A stretch of 64,000 nucleotides of DNA. It comes from an uncultured Brachybacterium sp. Its GTDB lineage: Bacteria > Actinomycetota > Actinomycetes > Actinomycetales > Dermabacteraceae. Made by a program: the position numbers and the translations under genes. Below, in pieces: positions 10,049-18,069 of this stretch (within the stretch, counting starts at the first letter, position 1; the number at the start of each line of letters is the position of its first letter). The notes beneath the pieces were generated by a model. It worked only from the letters and a program-made list of their open reading frames with translations, did not search any database and was not told the origin of the DNA. The stretch spans positions 62,001 to 126,000 of the forward strand of contig NZ_CANMSY010000001.1 in NCBI RefSeq assembly GCF_947500705.1, given 5' to 3'.

Positions 10049-10408
10049 GTCGCTCTGCGGGTCGCCGCGCGTCCAGGGGGACGGGCGTGCCGGACTCCCG
10101 GATCTGGACCACGACAACCGATGGCAACTTTGGGCGCCGAACCGCCGCCCTTCACGTCGGTGACGGAGGTCTCCTCCGAGCAGTGCTATAGAAAGCCCTG
10201 GCAGTAGCGACGTTACCGAGTAGTCCTCGAATTCATCGTCCGGCAACCAGATTGCAACCTGTGGCAACAACGGACATTCGGAGAGCGCGCTGGCCAGACT
10301 CTGAGCAATCGCCAGTGCCGCTCCGCGCGGCACACCCGGCGAACCGGAGCCACCGAGGACACCGCGTCTGGTTGCTCCAGCTACTCAAGGATGAGAAGGA
10401 GCACAACG
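10049..10408 (+). promoter_or_regulatory. Long upstream region of the sugar-transporter gene
   Basis: 360 nt with no convincing gene. It is clearly less GC-rich than its neighbours between about 10110 and 10280. An imperfect palindrome, TTGCAACCTGTGGCAA (10252-10267, 6 of 8 arm positions paired), resembles LacI/GalR-type operators, and further GGCAAC words flank it. This is a plausible substrate-responsive control region for the transporter and the two downstream catabolic genes. The regulator is not in the window. Confidence 0.35.
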
Positions 10409-11884
10409 ATGAGCACCACCAGCGCGATGCCGGGGCCGGGCCGCATGGCCCCGACCGGTTCACCGAGTCCGGCAGCGAAGCGCCCGTTCAGCTTCCGGGA
10501 CAAGATCGGGTACATGTTCGGGGACTTCGGGAACGACTTCACGTTCATCCTGCAGTCCGCGTTCTTCCTGATCTTCTACACCAACGTCATGGGCATCAAC
10601 GCCGCCCACGTCGGCACCCTGCTGTTCGCTGCCCGCATCCTCGATGCCTTCACCGACGTCGGCGCCGGTCGCCTGATCGACACCCTGAAGCCCAGCAGGT
10701 TCGGCCGCTTCAAGCCGTGGCTGCTGCGGATCGCGATCCCCGTCGCCACCGCGTCGTTCCTCATGTTCTCGCCCTTCCTGCAGGACGGCAGCTACGGTGT
10801 GCGCCTCGGCTGGATGATCTTCACCTACATCCTGTGGGGCTCGGTCTTCTACACCCTGATCAACATCCCCTACGGCTCGATGGCCTCGGTCATCTCCAAC
10901 CAGCCCGGTGAGCGCGCCTCGCTGTCGGTCTTCCGTTCCCTCGGTGCCACCCTCGCGAACCTCGCGATCTCCGTGATCCTGCCGCTCATCGTCTTCGTGC
11001 AGATCAACGGCCAGTCCGAGCTGTCCGGGACGAACATGATGTGGGCCGCCCTCGGCTGCGGCATCCTCGCGATCGTCTGCTACCTGCTCTGCTTCATCAA
11101 CGTCGAGGAGCGCATCGCGACCGCGCCGAAGGCCAAGGATCAGCGGGCGAGCCTCGGGCAGACCCTCGGCGCCATGGCGAAGAACCGGGGCCTGACCGGG
11201 CTGATCGCCACCTCGCTGTTCATGCTCATCGCCTTCATGATGCTCGGCGGCATGATGCCCTACATGCTCAACGAGTACTTCAACAACGGCCAGCTGCTGA
11301 GCCTCGTGAACTTCGTGGGCCTCGCTCCGACCCTGCTGCTGGTGCCCTTCGCCTCGAAGCTCGCCAAGACCTTCGGCAAGAAGGAGGTCGGCATCGTCGG
11401 CATGTCGCTGGCCGTCGTCGCCGCCCTGGCGCTGTTCGTGCTGCGCACCGACAGCCCCTACGTCTTCATGGTCGGCTATGCCGTGCTCATGCTCGGTGTG
11501 TCCTGCTTGAACATCCTCATCTGGGCGTTCATCACCGATGCCATCGACCTCCAGGAGATCCGCACCGGCGAGCGCAACGACGCCACCGTCTACGGCATGT
11601 ATTCCTGGGCCCGCAAGCTCGGCCAGGCCATCGCCGGCGGCCTCACCGGCTGGGCCCTGGGCTGGATCGGCTACGAGTCCGGGACCGGCGAAACCGTCGT
11701 GCAGAGCCAGGAGGTGCTGGACGGCATCTACAACCTCGCCACCCTGGTGCCGGCCCTCCTGCTCGCCGTCTCGCTCCTCGCGCTGATCTTCTGGTACCCG
11801 CTGTCCAAGAAGCGGGTCGACGAGAACGTCGCGATCCTCGAGAAGAAGCACGCCGAGGCCGCCACAGCAACTCCGGAGAGCTGA
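10409..11884 (+). CDS. GPH-family sugar:cation symporter
   Basis: A 491-aa, 12-helix transporter of the glycoside-pentoside-hexuronide (MelB-like) family in the major facilitator superfamily. The hallmark N-terminal block is KIGYMFGDFGNDFTF (about residues 31-45), followed by the loop AARILDAFTDVGAGRLIDTLKPSRFGRFKPW, in which the conserved Asp residues bind cation and sugar. It imports a glycoside or related sugar by Na+ or H+ symport. The start at 10409 is favoured over ATG 10391 because GAAGGAG lies at 10395-10401, ideally spaced for it. It is followed in the same direction by an oxidoreductase and an isomerase, so the three probably handle one carbohydrate. Confidence 0.92.
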   Translation: MSTTSAMPGPGRMAPTGSPSPAAKRPFSFRDKIGYMFGDFGNDFTFILQSAFFLIFYTNVMGINAAHVGTLLFAARILDAFTDVGAGRLIDTLKPSRFGRFKPWLLRIAIPVATASFLMFSPFLQDGSYGVRLGWMIFTYILWGSVFYTLINIPYGSMASVISNQPGERASLSVFRSLGATLANLAISVILPLIVFVQINGQSELSGTNMMWAALGCGILAIVCYLLCFINVEERIATAPKAKDQRASLGQTLGAMAKNRGLTGLIATSLFMLIAFMMLGGMMPYMLNEYFNNGQLLSLVNFVGLAPTLLLVPFASKLAKTFGKKEVGIVGMSLAVVAALALFVLRTDSPYVFMVGYAVLMLGVSCLNILIWAFITDAIDLQEIRTGERNDATVYGMYSWARKLGQAIAGGLTGWALGWIGYESGTGETVVQSQEVLDGIYNLATLVPALLLAVSLLALIFWYPLSKKRVDENVAILEKKHAEAATATPES

Positions 11885-12067
11885 TCCGCGCCGGTCGGCG
11901 GTCCCGCCCGAGAGTCCGTCGGCCGGAGTAGGGTCGGTGGGGAGAGAGCTTTCCCTACCGGCCCTCCCCTCCTCTCCCACCCTCCCGCCTCACCCCACGC
12001 CATCCTCGATTTTCACCTCGCAGCTCCCTCACGGGACGCAGGATTCCACCACAGAAACGGAGACACC

Positions 12068-13240
12068 ATGTCGGAGAAGAACGTCCGCCTCGGAATCATC
12101 GGCCTCGGAGCCCAGGGCGGCATGTACGCCGGCGTCATCGCCGACGGCAAGGTCGCGGGCATGACCCTCGGCGCCATCGCCGACACCGACCCCGCGAAGA
12201 AGGAGGTCGCCTCCGAGAAGTACCCGGACGTCCCCTTCTACGATGACTACCTCGCGATGCTCGACTCCGGTGACATCGACGCGGTGGTCACCACCGTGCC
12301 GCACTTCGACCACGCGGAGATGACCATCACCGCTCTCGGCAAGGGCATCCACACCCTCACCGAGAAGCCGGCCGGCATCTACACCAAGCAGGTCGAGGAG
12401 ATGAACGCCTTCGCGGCGGAGCATCCCGAGACCACCTTCGCGATCATGTTCAACCAGCGCACCAATCCCGTCTACACGGACCTCAAGGAGCTCATCGCCT
12501 CCGGTGAGCTCGGCAAGCTGCGCCACACCTCGTGGATCATCACCACCTGGTGGCGTCCGCAGGCGTACTACGACCAGTCGGCATGGCGCGCGACCTGGGG
12601 CGGCGAGGGCGGCGGCGTATTGGTCAACCAGGCTCCCCACCAGCTGGACCTCTGGCAGTGGCTGTGCGGCACCCCGAAGAAGGTCTTCGCGAAGCTCTCC
12701 TTCGGCTTCCAGCGCGACATCGCCACCGAGGACGAGGTCAACGCGGTCGTCGACTTCGGCGACGGCGCCACCGGCAGCTTCATCACCTCCACGAACGACA
12801 TCATCGGCACCGACCGCCTCGAGATGCTGTTCGACAAGGGCAAGGTCGTCGTGGACGCCTCCAAGAAGGTCACCATCACCCGTCTCAAGCAGGACGAGCG
12901 CTCGCTGTCCGACGGCATGTCCGCCGAGGACGTCGGCAATCTGTTCCGAGGCAAGATCGACACCGCCGAGCTCTATGAGACCGAGGTCAAGGAGTACGAG
13001 TCGGTCTGGGGCCAGCAGCACATCGACGTCCTGACCAACTTCGCGGCGAACGTCAACGACGGCACCCCGCTGATCGCCGACGGCGCCGAAGGCATCAACG
13101 GCGTGCGCCTGGCCTCCGGCATGCAGCTGTCGGCCTGGACCGGTCGCGAGATCGATCTGGTCGACTACCCGGCCGAGGAGTACCTCGCCGAGCTCAACAA
13201 GCGCATCGAGGCTGAGGGCAAGTTCCCCACCCGCTCCTGA
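12068..13240 (+). CDS. Gfo/Idh/MocA-family NAD(P)-dependent oxidoreductase
   Basis: A 390-aa sugar or cyclitol dehydrogenase. The Rossmann motif GIIGLGAQGG is at about residues 9-18, and the catalytic-Lys motif TEKPAG at about 98-103. A C-terminal alpha/beta domain follows, with GGGVLVNQAPHQLDLW near 180-195, where the His belongs to the active site. It oxidises a hydroxyl of a sugar or inositol-type compound. Its position between a GPH importer and an AP-endonuclease-type isomerase suggests that the first intracellular steps of catabolism are encoded here. The binding site is a weak GGAGAC. A strong hairpin follows the gene and may reduce transcription into the next one. Confidence 0.9.
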   Translation: MSEKNVRLGIIGLGAQGGMYAGVIADGKVAGMTLGAIADTDPAKKEVASEKYPDVPFYDDYLAMLDSGDIDAVVTTVPHFDHAEMTITALGKGIHTLTEKPAGIYTKQVEEMNAFAAEHPETTFAIMFNQRTNPVYTDLKELIASGELGKLRHTSWIITTWWRPQAYYDQSAWRATWGGEGGGVLVNQAPHQLDLWQWLCGTPKKVFAKLSFGFQRDIATEDEVNAVVDFGDGATGSFITSTNDIIGTDRLEMLFDKGKVVVDASKKVTITRLKQDERSLSDGMSAEDVGNLFRGKIDTAELYETEVKEYESVWGQQHIDVLTNFAANVNDGTPLIADGAEGINGVRLASGMQLSAWTGREIDLVDYPAEEYLAELNKRIEAEGKFPTRS

Positions 13241-13247
13241 GCCGTTG

Positions 13248-13287
13248 AGCGGCCGGGTCGGTGCCGCACGGCGCCGACCCGGCCGCT
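13248..13287 (+). terminator. Intra-cluster hairpin after the Gfo/Idh gene
   Basis: A perfect 14-bp stem (13248-13261 with 13274-13287; core CGGCCGGGTCGG) closes a 12-nt loop that can itself fold. Because the next gene points the same way, it may be a partial terminator or an mRNA 3'-end stabiliser. Confidence 0.65.
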
Positions 13288-13292
13288 CCGGT

Positions 13293-13337
13293 CATCACGC
13301 ATCACGCATCACGCATCACGCATCACGCATCATCACG
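13293..13337. repeat. Heptamer array (CATCACG)n
   Basis: Five perfect head-to-tail copies of CATCACG (13293-13327), then an expanded sixth (CATCATCACG, 13328-13337). The array sits between the hairpin and the ribosome-binding site of the isomerase gene, in its 5' leader. Confidence 0.9.
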
Positions 13338-13386
13338 TTCCCTCGGCGCCCGCGGCGCCACCCTCACGACTCGAAGGAGACTCACC

Positions 13387-14235
13387 ATGCCTGTCATCGG
13401 ACTCCAGCTCATGATGCTCAAGGACCAGATCAACGAGAAGGGGATGTACGAGGTGCTGCGCCAGGTGCGCGAGCTCGACATCGACGCCGTCGAGGTCTCC
13501 CAGGTGGAGATGACCGACGAGCTGATCGACGACTTGGTGCGCGGCAAGGCGGACTTCGACGTCGAGACCGCCGCGATGAGCGTCTCCATCGCCCCGGGCG
13601 GCAACGGCTTCGCACTCGAGACCGAGTTCGACCGCGCCGTCGAGGCCTGCCGGAAGACCGGCGCACGCTTCCTGCGCATCGGCATGATGCCCTTCCAGGC
13701 CATGACCTCGAAGCAGGCTGCTGAGGAGTGGGCCGGCTCTGTGGAGCCCTACGCCGCTCGTCTCGCCGAGCAGGGCATCACGCTGTGCTACCACAACCAC
13801 CACGTGGACCTCATCAAGTTCGACGGCGAGCGGATCTTCGACATCGTGCGCCGCGTCGCCCCGTCGCTGCTGTTCGAGGTGGACCTGCACTGGGTCCAGC
13901 GCGGCGGCATGGCGCCGCTGGAGATGCTCGAGGCGTACTCCGGCGCCTGCAAGCTCATCCACGTCAAGGACTTCCGCGTCGCCCCGCTCCCCGCGGACGT
14001 CTACGCGAAGTTCGAGGCGAAGGAGATCGACATGAAGGAGTTCTACGGAGCCTTCCTGTCGCTCGGCCAGTTCGCCGAGGTGGGCCAGGGCAACATGAAT
14101 TGGCCCGCGCTGCTCCCCGCTGCGGAGAAGGCCGGCGCCGAGTACTTCCTCATCGAGCAGGACGACACCTACGGCCGCGACCCGATCGACTGCATCCGCG
14201 AGTCCCGCGAGTACCTGAAGTCCATCGGGTACTGA
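13387..14235 (+). CDS. Sugar phosphate isomerase/epimerase (TIM barrel)
   Basis: A 282-aa protein of the xylose isomerase-like/AP endonuclease 2 TIM-barrel family. Metal- and substrate-binding residues are visible in ITLCYHNHHVDL (about 134-145), LLFEVDLHWVQRGG (about 161-174, catalytic Glu), LIHVKDFR (about 190-197) and a final EYFLIEQDD strand. Family members isomerise or epimerise sugars, keto-inositols or their phosphates. Next to the Gfo/Idh dehydrogenase it may act on the keto product of that enzyme. The start at 13387 follows GAAGGAGA. Substrate unknown. Confidence 0.88.
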   Translation: MPVIGLQLMMLKDQINEKGMYEVLRQVRELDIDAVEVSQVEMTDELIDDLVRGKADFDVETAAMSVSIAPGGNGFALETEFDRAVEACRKTGARFLRIGMMPFQAMTSKQAAEEWAGSVEPYAARLAEQGITLCYHNHHVDLIKFDGERIFDIVRRVAPSLLFEVDLHWVQRGGMAPLEMLEAYSGACKLIHVKDFRVAPLPADVYAKFEAKEIDMKEFYGAFLSLGQFAEVGQGNMNWPALLPAAEKAGAEYFLIEQDDTYGRDPIDCIRESREYLKSIGY

Positions 14236-14269
14236 GCGGCGCCCCGCCGTTCGGCGGGACTCCGCTCCG

Positions 14270-14305
14270 TCCCAGCGCAGATCGGGGTCCCAGCGCAGAT
14301 CGGGC
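14270..14305. repeat. 18-bp direct tandem duplication
   Basis: TCCCAGCGCAGATCGGG occurs at 14270-14286 and again at 14288-14304, with one base between. The second copy runs into the 5' arm of the long inverted repeat at 14297-14353. Confidence 0.8.
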
Positions 14306-14353
14306 GATTCTGAGCCATTCCTGACCGGAATCTGGCTCAGAATCGCCCGATCT
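14297..14353. repeat. Long perfect inverted repeat between convergent genes
   Basis: Two 21-bp arms (14297-14317 and 14333-14353; core GGGCGATTCTGAGCCA) are perfectly complementary around a 15-nt centre that can add four more pairs (TTCC/GGAA). It lies between the isomerase gene and the NTF2-like gene, which converge, so it can act as a bidirectional terminator. Its moderate GC content and length are unlike the plain GC hairpins elsewhere in the window. Confidence 0.85.
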
Positions 14354-14411
14354 TGTGCTCCCGGGGGTGCGCGGCTGCCGCGGCCTCACTCCCACGGTGA
14401 CAAGAGGGGCC

Positions 14412-14765
14412 TCAGCGCTGCAGGTAGGTGCGGATCTCACGGATCCTCGCCGTCTTCGTGGCTCCGGCGAAGCGGATCATGTGGCAGAAGTCCGCTCGCT
14501 CCTCGCCGCGCACGAGATAGCCCTCGCAGGCTGCGAGGCGGCCATGGTTCAGGACCATGAGGATCTCGCCCCGCTCTGCGGCGAGGGGCGGCGGCGGGAC
14601 ACCGCCGGGCGCAGGACCGTCCTCGCCGACGAGTATCCAGATGGCGTCATCGCGCAGCCATTCGCGCACGGTCGCCTCCTCCCCCGCAGCCCAGGCCGCC
14701 ACGATGTCGGCCACGATGGCCATGCGCGGGGAGTTGCCGCAGTCCTCAGGAATCGTCATCTCCAT
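14412..14765 (-). CDS. NTF2-like (SnoaL/DUF4440-type) protein
   Basis: A 117-aa single-domain protein with the pattern of the NTF2-like superfamily. An N-terminal helix (MAIVADIVAAWAAGEEATVREWLRDDAIW) is followed by strands ending in ADFCHMIRF and ARIREIRTYL. Members range from isomerases to binding proteins, so no reaction is assigned. It is transcribed divergently from the SurA-like lipoprotein gene across about 145 nt and converges on the isomerase gene. Start at 14765; a second Met two codons on is possible. Confidence 0.7.
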   Translation of the reverse strand: MEMTIPEDCGNSPRMAIVADIVAAWAAGEEATVREWLRDDAIWILVGEDGPAPGGVPPPPLAAERGEILMVLNHGRLAACEGYLVRGEERADFCHMIRFAGATKTARIREIRTYLQR

Positions 14766-14910
14766 GGCTCCGCACCCTACGCTTCGAGCGTTACCTTTTC
14801 GTGACAACGCCCACGGAAGGCGACTTCCTGACCGCCATCTGGGCGGACCCGCAACGCCGTTCCAGGGTTCGGGGCGTAGCGTCGCCCGCTCCCCCACCTC
14901 AGGAGGCACA

Positions 14911-15723
14911 GTGAAGGTTCCCAGCAGCCGGACCCTCCGGCGCACTCTCGCCGCACTCACGTTCACCGCAGCGATCGCACTGACCGGGTGCAGCGGTGAC
15001 CAGGCCGCACCCACGGGCGCCAGCGATCAGGGCGGGCAGGCGCCCGCGGCCAGCGATGGAGGCGGTTCCCCTCAGGCCGGCGGTCAGAGCGGCGAGCAGC
15101 CGCAGATGCCCGAGGCCGACGTCTCCGACGTCCCGGACGTCGTCGCCACCGTCAACGGCGAGGACATCACCAAGGACGAGTTCACAGCCATCTACGAGGG
15201 CCAGTTCCAGCAGGCCGCGATGCAACAGCAGAGCACCGGCCAGGAGGTCGATCAGGCGGCACTGAAGACGCAGGTCGCGAACCAGCTGGTCGACAATCGG
15301 CTGCTGCTCCAGGGCGCGACCGAGGCCGGGATCGAGCCCACGGATGCGGATATCGACGCGACCCTCGAGGAGATCGCCCAGCAGAACGGGCTCGGCTCAG
15401 GCGACGAGGTCGTCACCACCCTCGAGCAGCAGGGCATGAGCGAGGAGGACGTGCGCAAGGACGCCTCCTCGCAGTTCAAGCTCACCACCTACATCGAGCA
15501 GGAGGCGGGGATCCAGGAGCCCACCGAGGAGGAGCTGAAGACGCAGTACGACCAGCTCGTGGAGCAGCAGGAGCAGGCCGGCGGCGACCCCTCGCAGGTG
15601 CCGCCCTTCGAGGAGGCCAAGGAGCAGCTTGCCCAGCAGGCCGTCACCCAGCAGCAGAACGAGGCGGCCACCACCATCGCCGCCGAGCTGCGCGAGGCCG
15701 GCGACGTGACCGTGAACATCTGA
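14911..15723 (+). CDS. SurA N-terminal domain lipoprotein
   Basis: A 270-aa lipoprotein. The signal peptide ends in the lipobox LTGC, with the acylated Cys near residue 29. A Gly/Gln/Pro-rich linker follows, then a SurA-type domain beginning VVATVNGEDITKDEFTAIYEG and running through long amphipathic helices (VANQLVDNRLLLQGATEAGI). There is no PpiC isomerase domain, so it is a chaperone-type or holdase candidate for exported proteins at the outer face of the membrane rather than a proven isomerase. The GTG start at 14911 is fixed by AGGAGG at 14901-14906. Confidence 0.85.
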   Translation: MKVPSSRTLRRTLAALTFTAAIALTGCSGDQAAPTGASDQGGQAPAASDGGGSPQAGGQSGEQPQMPEADVSDVPDVVATVNGEDITKDEFTAIYEGQFQQAAMQQQSTGQEVDQAALKTQVANQLVDNRLLLQGATEAGIEPTDADIDATLEEIAQQNGLGSGDEVVTTLEQQGMSEEDVRKDASSQFKLTTYIEQEAGIQEPTEEELKTQYDQLVEQQEQAGGDPSQVPPFEEAKEQLAQQAVTQQQNEAATTIAAELREAGDVTVNI

Positions 15724-15779
15724 ACCCTCGGCGGGAGCCGGCGTCGGCCCGCTGCGTCCTCACCGGTGCGTCCCAGGGT

Positions 15780-17345
15780 TCAGACCTCCCCCTTCTTGAG
15801 CGCCTCGGCGATGTGCTCGGCCTGCCGGATCGCGAGCGCCACGATGGTCAGGGTCGGGTTCGCGGCCGCGCCGGTGGTGAACTGCGAGCCGTCGGAGATG
15901 AACAGGTTCGGCACATCATGCGCCCGGCCCCACTTGTCGACCACGCCGTCCTCGGGCTGCTCGCTCATGCGGCAGGTGCCGAGGTTGTGCGTGGAGGGGT
16001 AAGGGGTGGTGCGATGCGTGCTGACCGCGCCCACGGCGGTGTAGAGCTTCTGCGCCTGCGTGTAGGCGTGCTCCCTCATCGCGAGGTCGTTGGTGTGGTC
16101 GTCGAAGTGGACGTGGGCCACCGGCAGGCCGTGCTGGTCGGTGACCGTGGAGTCCAGGGTGACCGCATTGGATTCCTGCGGCATGTCCTCCCCCACCAGC
16201 CAGCAGCCGGCGGTGTTCTCGTAGGCGTCCAGCAGCCGGGTGAAGTCCGGTCCCCAGGCGCCGGGTTCGACGAAGCTGGCCATGAACGCCGGGCCCAGCG
16301 AGATGGTCTGGATGTAGTAGCCGCCGGCGAAGCCGCGGGTGGGGTCGTGCACGGACTCGTCCGCGATGTTCCCGGCCATCGTCTCCCCGCGGTACATCCG
16401 CACCGGTTTGTCGAACTGGGCGTACACGCTGCCGGTCATGTGGCGCATGTAGTTGCGGCCCACCTGCCCGGAGGAGTTCGCGAGCCCGTCGGGGAACAGC
16501 GAGGACGAGCTGAGGTGCAGCAGGCGTGGGGTCTCGATCGAGTTCCCGGCCACGCACACCAGCTTCGCGGCCTGGCGATGCAGGGTGCCGTCCTGGTCGA
16601 GATAGAGCACGGCATCCACGCGACCGGTGCGGTCGTGCAGGATCTGGGCGACATGGCTGTTCGGGCGCAGATCCAGCTTGCCGGTCTCGAGCGCGCGGGG
16701 GATCTCCCGCACCATCGTCGACCATTTCGAGCCGTTCTTGTCGCCCTGGAAATTGAAGCCGTCCTGGACGGAGGCGGGGCGGCCGTCGTAGGGCTCGGCG
16801 TTGGTGCCATACGGTCCGGTCGCGTAGTGGTGGTAGCCGAGCTTCTCCGCGCCGGCGGCCAGCACCTTGTAGTTGTTGTTCGCCGGCAGCGGCGGGCGGC
16901 CGCCGCGGTGGGTGGAGCCGATCGCGTCCTCGGCGCGGGTGTAGTAGGGCTCGAGCTCGTCATAGGTGAGCGGCCAGTCCAGCAGGTTCGCCCCGTCGAC
17001 CCGCCCATAGGTGGAGCGGGTCCTGAACTCGTGGGGCTTGAAGCGCGGGGTCGCCCCGGACCAGTGGGTGGTGGTGCCGCCGACGGCCTTCACGATCCAG
17101 GCGGGGAGGTTCGGGAAGTCCTTCGCCACCCGCCAGCTGCCGGAGGTGGTGCGGGTATCGGTCCAGGCCATCTGATTGAAGGCCTCCCATTCAAGGTTCA
17201 TGTAGTCCTCACCCCGCAGGTAGGGGCCCGCTTCGAGGAGCACGCACTCGATGCCCTGCTTCGTGAGCTCGTAGGCGAGGGTGCCGCCACCGGCCCCGGA
17301 GCCGATGATGACGACGGCCTCGGTGGAATGGTCGATCGTGCTCAT
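15780..17345 (-). CDS. GMC-family dehydrogenase, large subunit
   Basis: A 521-aa flavoprotein of the glucose-methanol-choline superfamily, in the branch of membrane-linked gluconate/2-keto-sugar dehydrogenases. The FAD dinucleotide-binding motif VIIGSGAGGGTLAYEL is at about residues 11-26, GGTTTHWSGATPRF at about 90-103, and the C-terminal active-site block has HNLGTCRM followed by the second FAD segment. Its start overlaps the stop of the small-subunit gene by ATGA, so the two are translationally coupled. It oxidises a sugar, sugar acid or polyol. No cytochrome subunit gene is adjacent, so the electron acceptor is open. Confidence 0.9.
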   Translation of the reverse strand: MSTIDHSTEAVVIIGSGAGGGTLAYELTKQGIECVLLEAGPYLRGEDYMNLEWEAFNQMAWTDTRTTSGSWRVAKDFPNLPAWIVKAVGGTTTHWSGATPRFKPHEFRTRSTYGRVDGANLLDWPLTYDELEPYYTRAEDAIGSTHRGGRPPLPANNNYKVLAAGAEKLGYHHYATGPYGTNAEPYDGRPASVQDGFNFQGDKNGSKWSTMVREIPRALETGKLDLRPNSHVAQILHDRTGRVDAVLYLDQDGTLHRQAAKLVCVAGNSIETPRLLHLSSSSLFPDGLANSSGQVGRNYMRHMTGSVYAQFDKPVRMYRGETMAGNIADESVHDPTRGFAGGYYIQTISLGPAFMASFVEPGAWGPDFTRLLDAYENTAGCWLVGEDMPQESNAVTLDSTVTDQHGLPVAHVHFDDHTNDLAMREHAYTQAQKLYTAVGAVSTHRTTPYPSTHNLGTCRMSEQPEDGVVDKWGRAHDVPNLFISDGSQFTTGAAANPTLTIVALAIRQAEHIAEALKKGEV

Positions 17346-17959
17346 GAGGTAGCTCCCTTGCTCCCGTTGCCGCTCCTGCTGTTCACCCGGCGGCCGGTGC
17401 CTCCGGCGCGCGCTCGGCTCTGCCCGGCCGGGACGGCCGCGCCCCGGGTGCTGGCGGTCGCCGCCGCACGGGGCAGGTCCGAGACGACGTCCACGAGCGG
17501 GTCGCCGTCGTACTCCTCGATCCGCGGGTCGGGCAGCCAGTCGAGATCGTCGAAGCCGCGATCGATATAGCCGCCCTTGTCGAAGGAGGGCCCTTCGTAG
17601 CCGAGCGCCTCCCACACCTCCTCGTCCTCGTAGAGGCTGACCACGACCGTCTGCCGCACGAAGCCGAAGAAGCTGGTGTGCTGGACGCGTAACAGCAGGG
17701 GCAGCGCCTCCTGCGCGGTGAGCTCGGTGAAGCGCCCACCGGCGAGCGCCTGGAGGGAGTCGAGCCCCTGGGCGAGCTTGACCCGCATCCAGGTGGTGTC
17801 CTCAGCGGCCGCCTGCACGGTGGCTGCGGCCCGCTCATAGGCGGTCCCAGGCACTCCCTCGTGCGGGAATGCCGCCCGGATGAGAGCGAGAAGCGTCTGT
17901 GCGGCGTCCTCGCTCCCCTCGATGTCGTTGACGGTGTCCCCCGTCTGCGGTGCACTCAT
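17342..17959 (-). CDS. Gluconate 2-dehydrogenase subunit 3-like protein
   Basis: A 205-aa partner of the downstream GMC subunit. Subunit 3 proteins help maturation or export of the flavoprotein. Family features are AAQTLLALIRAAFPHEGVPGTAY near the N terminus and the aromatic segment HTSFFGFVRQTVVVSLYEDEEVWEALGY. I see no clear Tat signal here, unlike many proteobacterial relatives. The C-terminal ~35 residues are Arg/Ala/Gly-rich and look disordered. The start at 17959 has GGGAGGG upstream. The gene pair lies beside a divergent IclR/ABM pair, which suggests a common catabolic theme. Confidence 0.82.
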   Translation of the reverse strand: MSAPQTGDTVNDIEGSEDAAQTLLALIRAAFPHEGVPGTAYERAAATVQAAAEDTTWMRVKLAQGLDSLQALAGGRFTELTAQEALPLLLRVQHTSFFGFVRQTVVVSLYEDEEVWEALGYEGPSFDKGGYIDRGFDDLDWLPDPRIEEYDGDPLVDVVSDLPRAAATASTRGAAVPAGQSRARAGGTGRRVNSRSGNGSKGATS

Positions 17960-18069
17960 GGCATCCCTCCCTGGCGTCGTCGTCAGTGATCTGGAGCACA
18001 CCTTAGGGAGGGCGCGAGGCGTCGGCAATCGGCGTTATCGCCGGGCGAGAACCGTCCGACGGAGACGGC

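Noticed and set aside
13293-13337. CRISPR array
   Set aside because: Units of 7 bp are contiguous without spacers and there are no cas genes, so this is a microsatellite.
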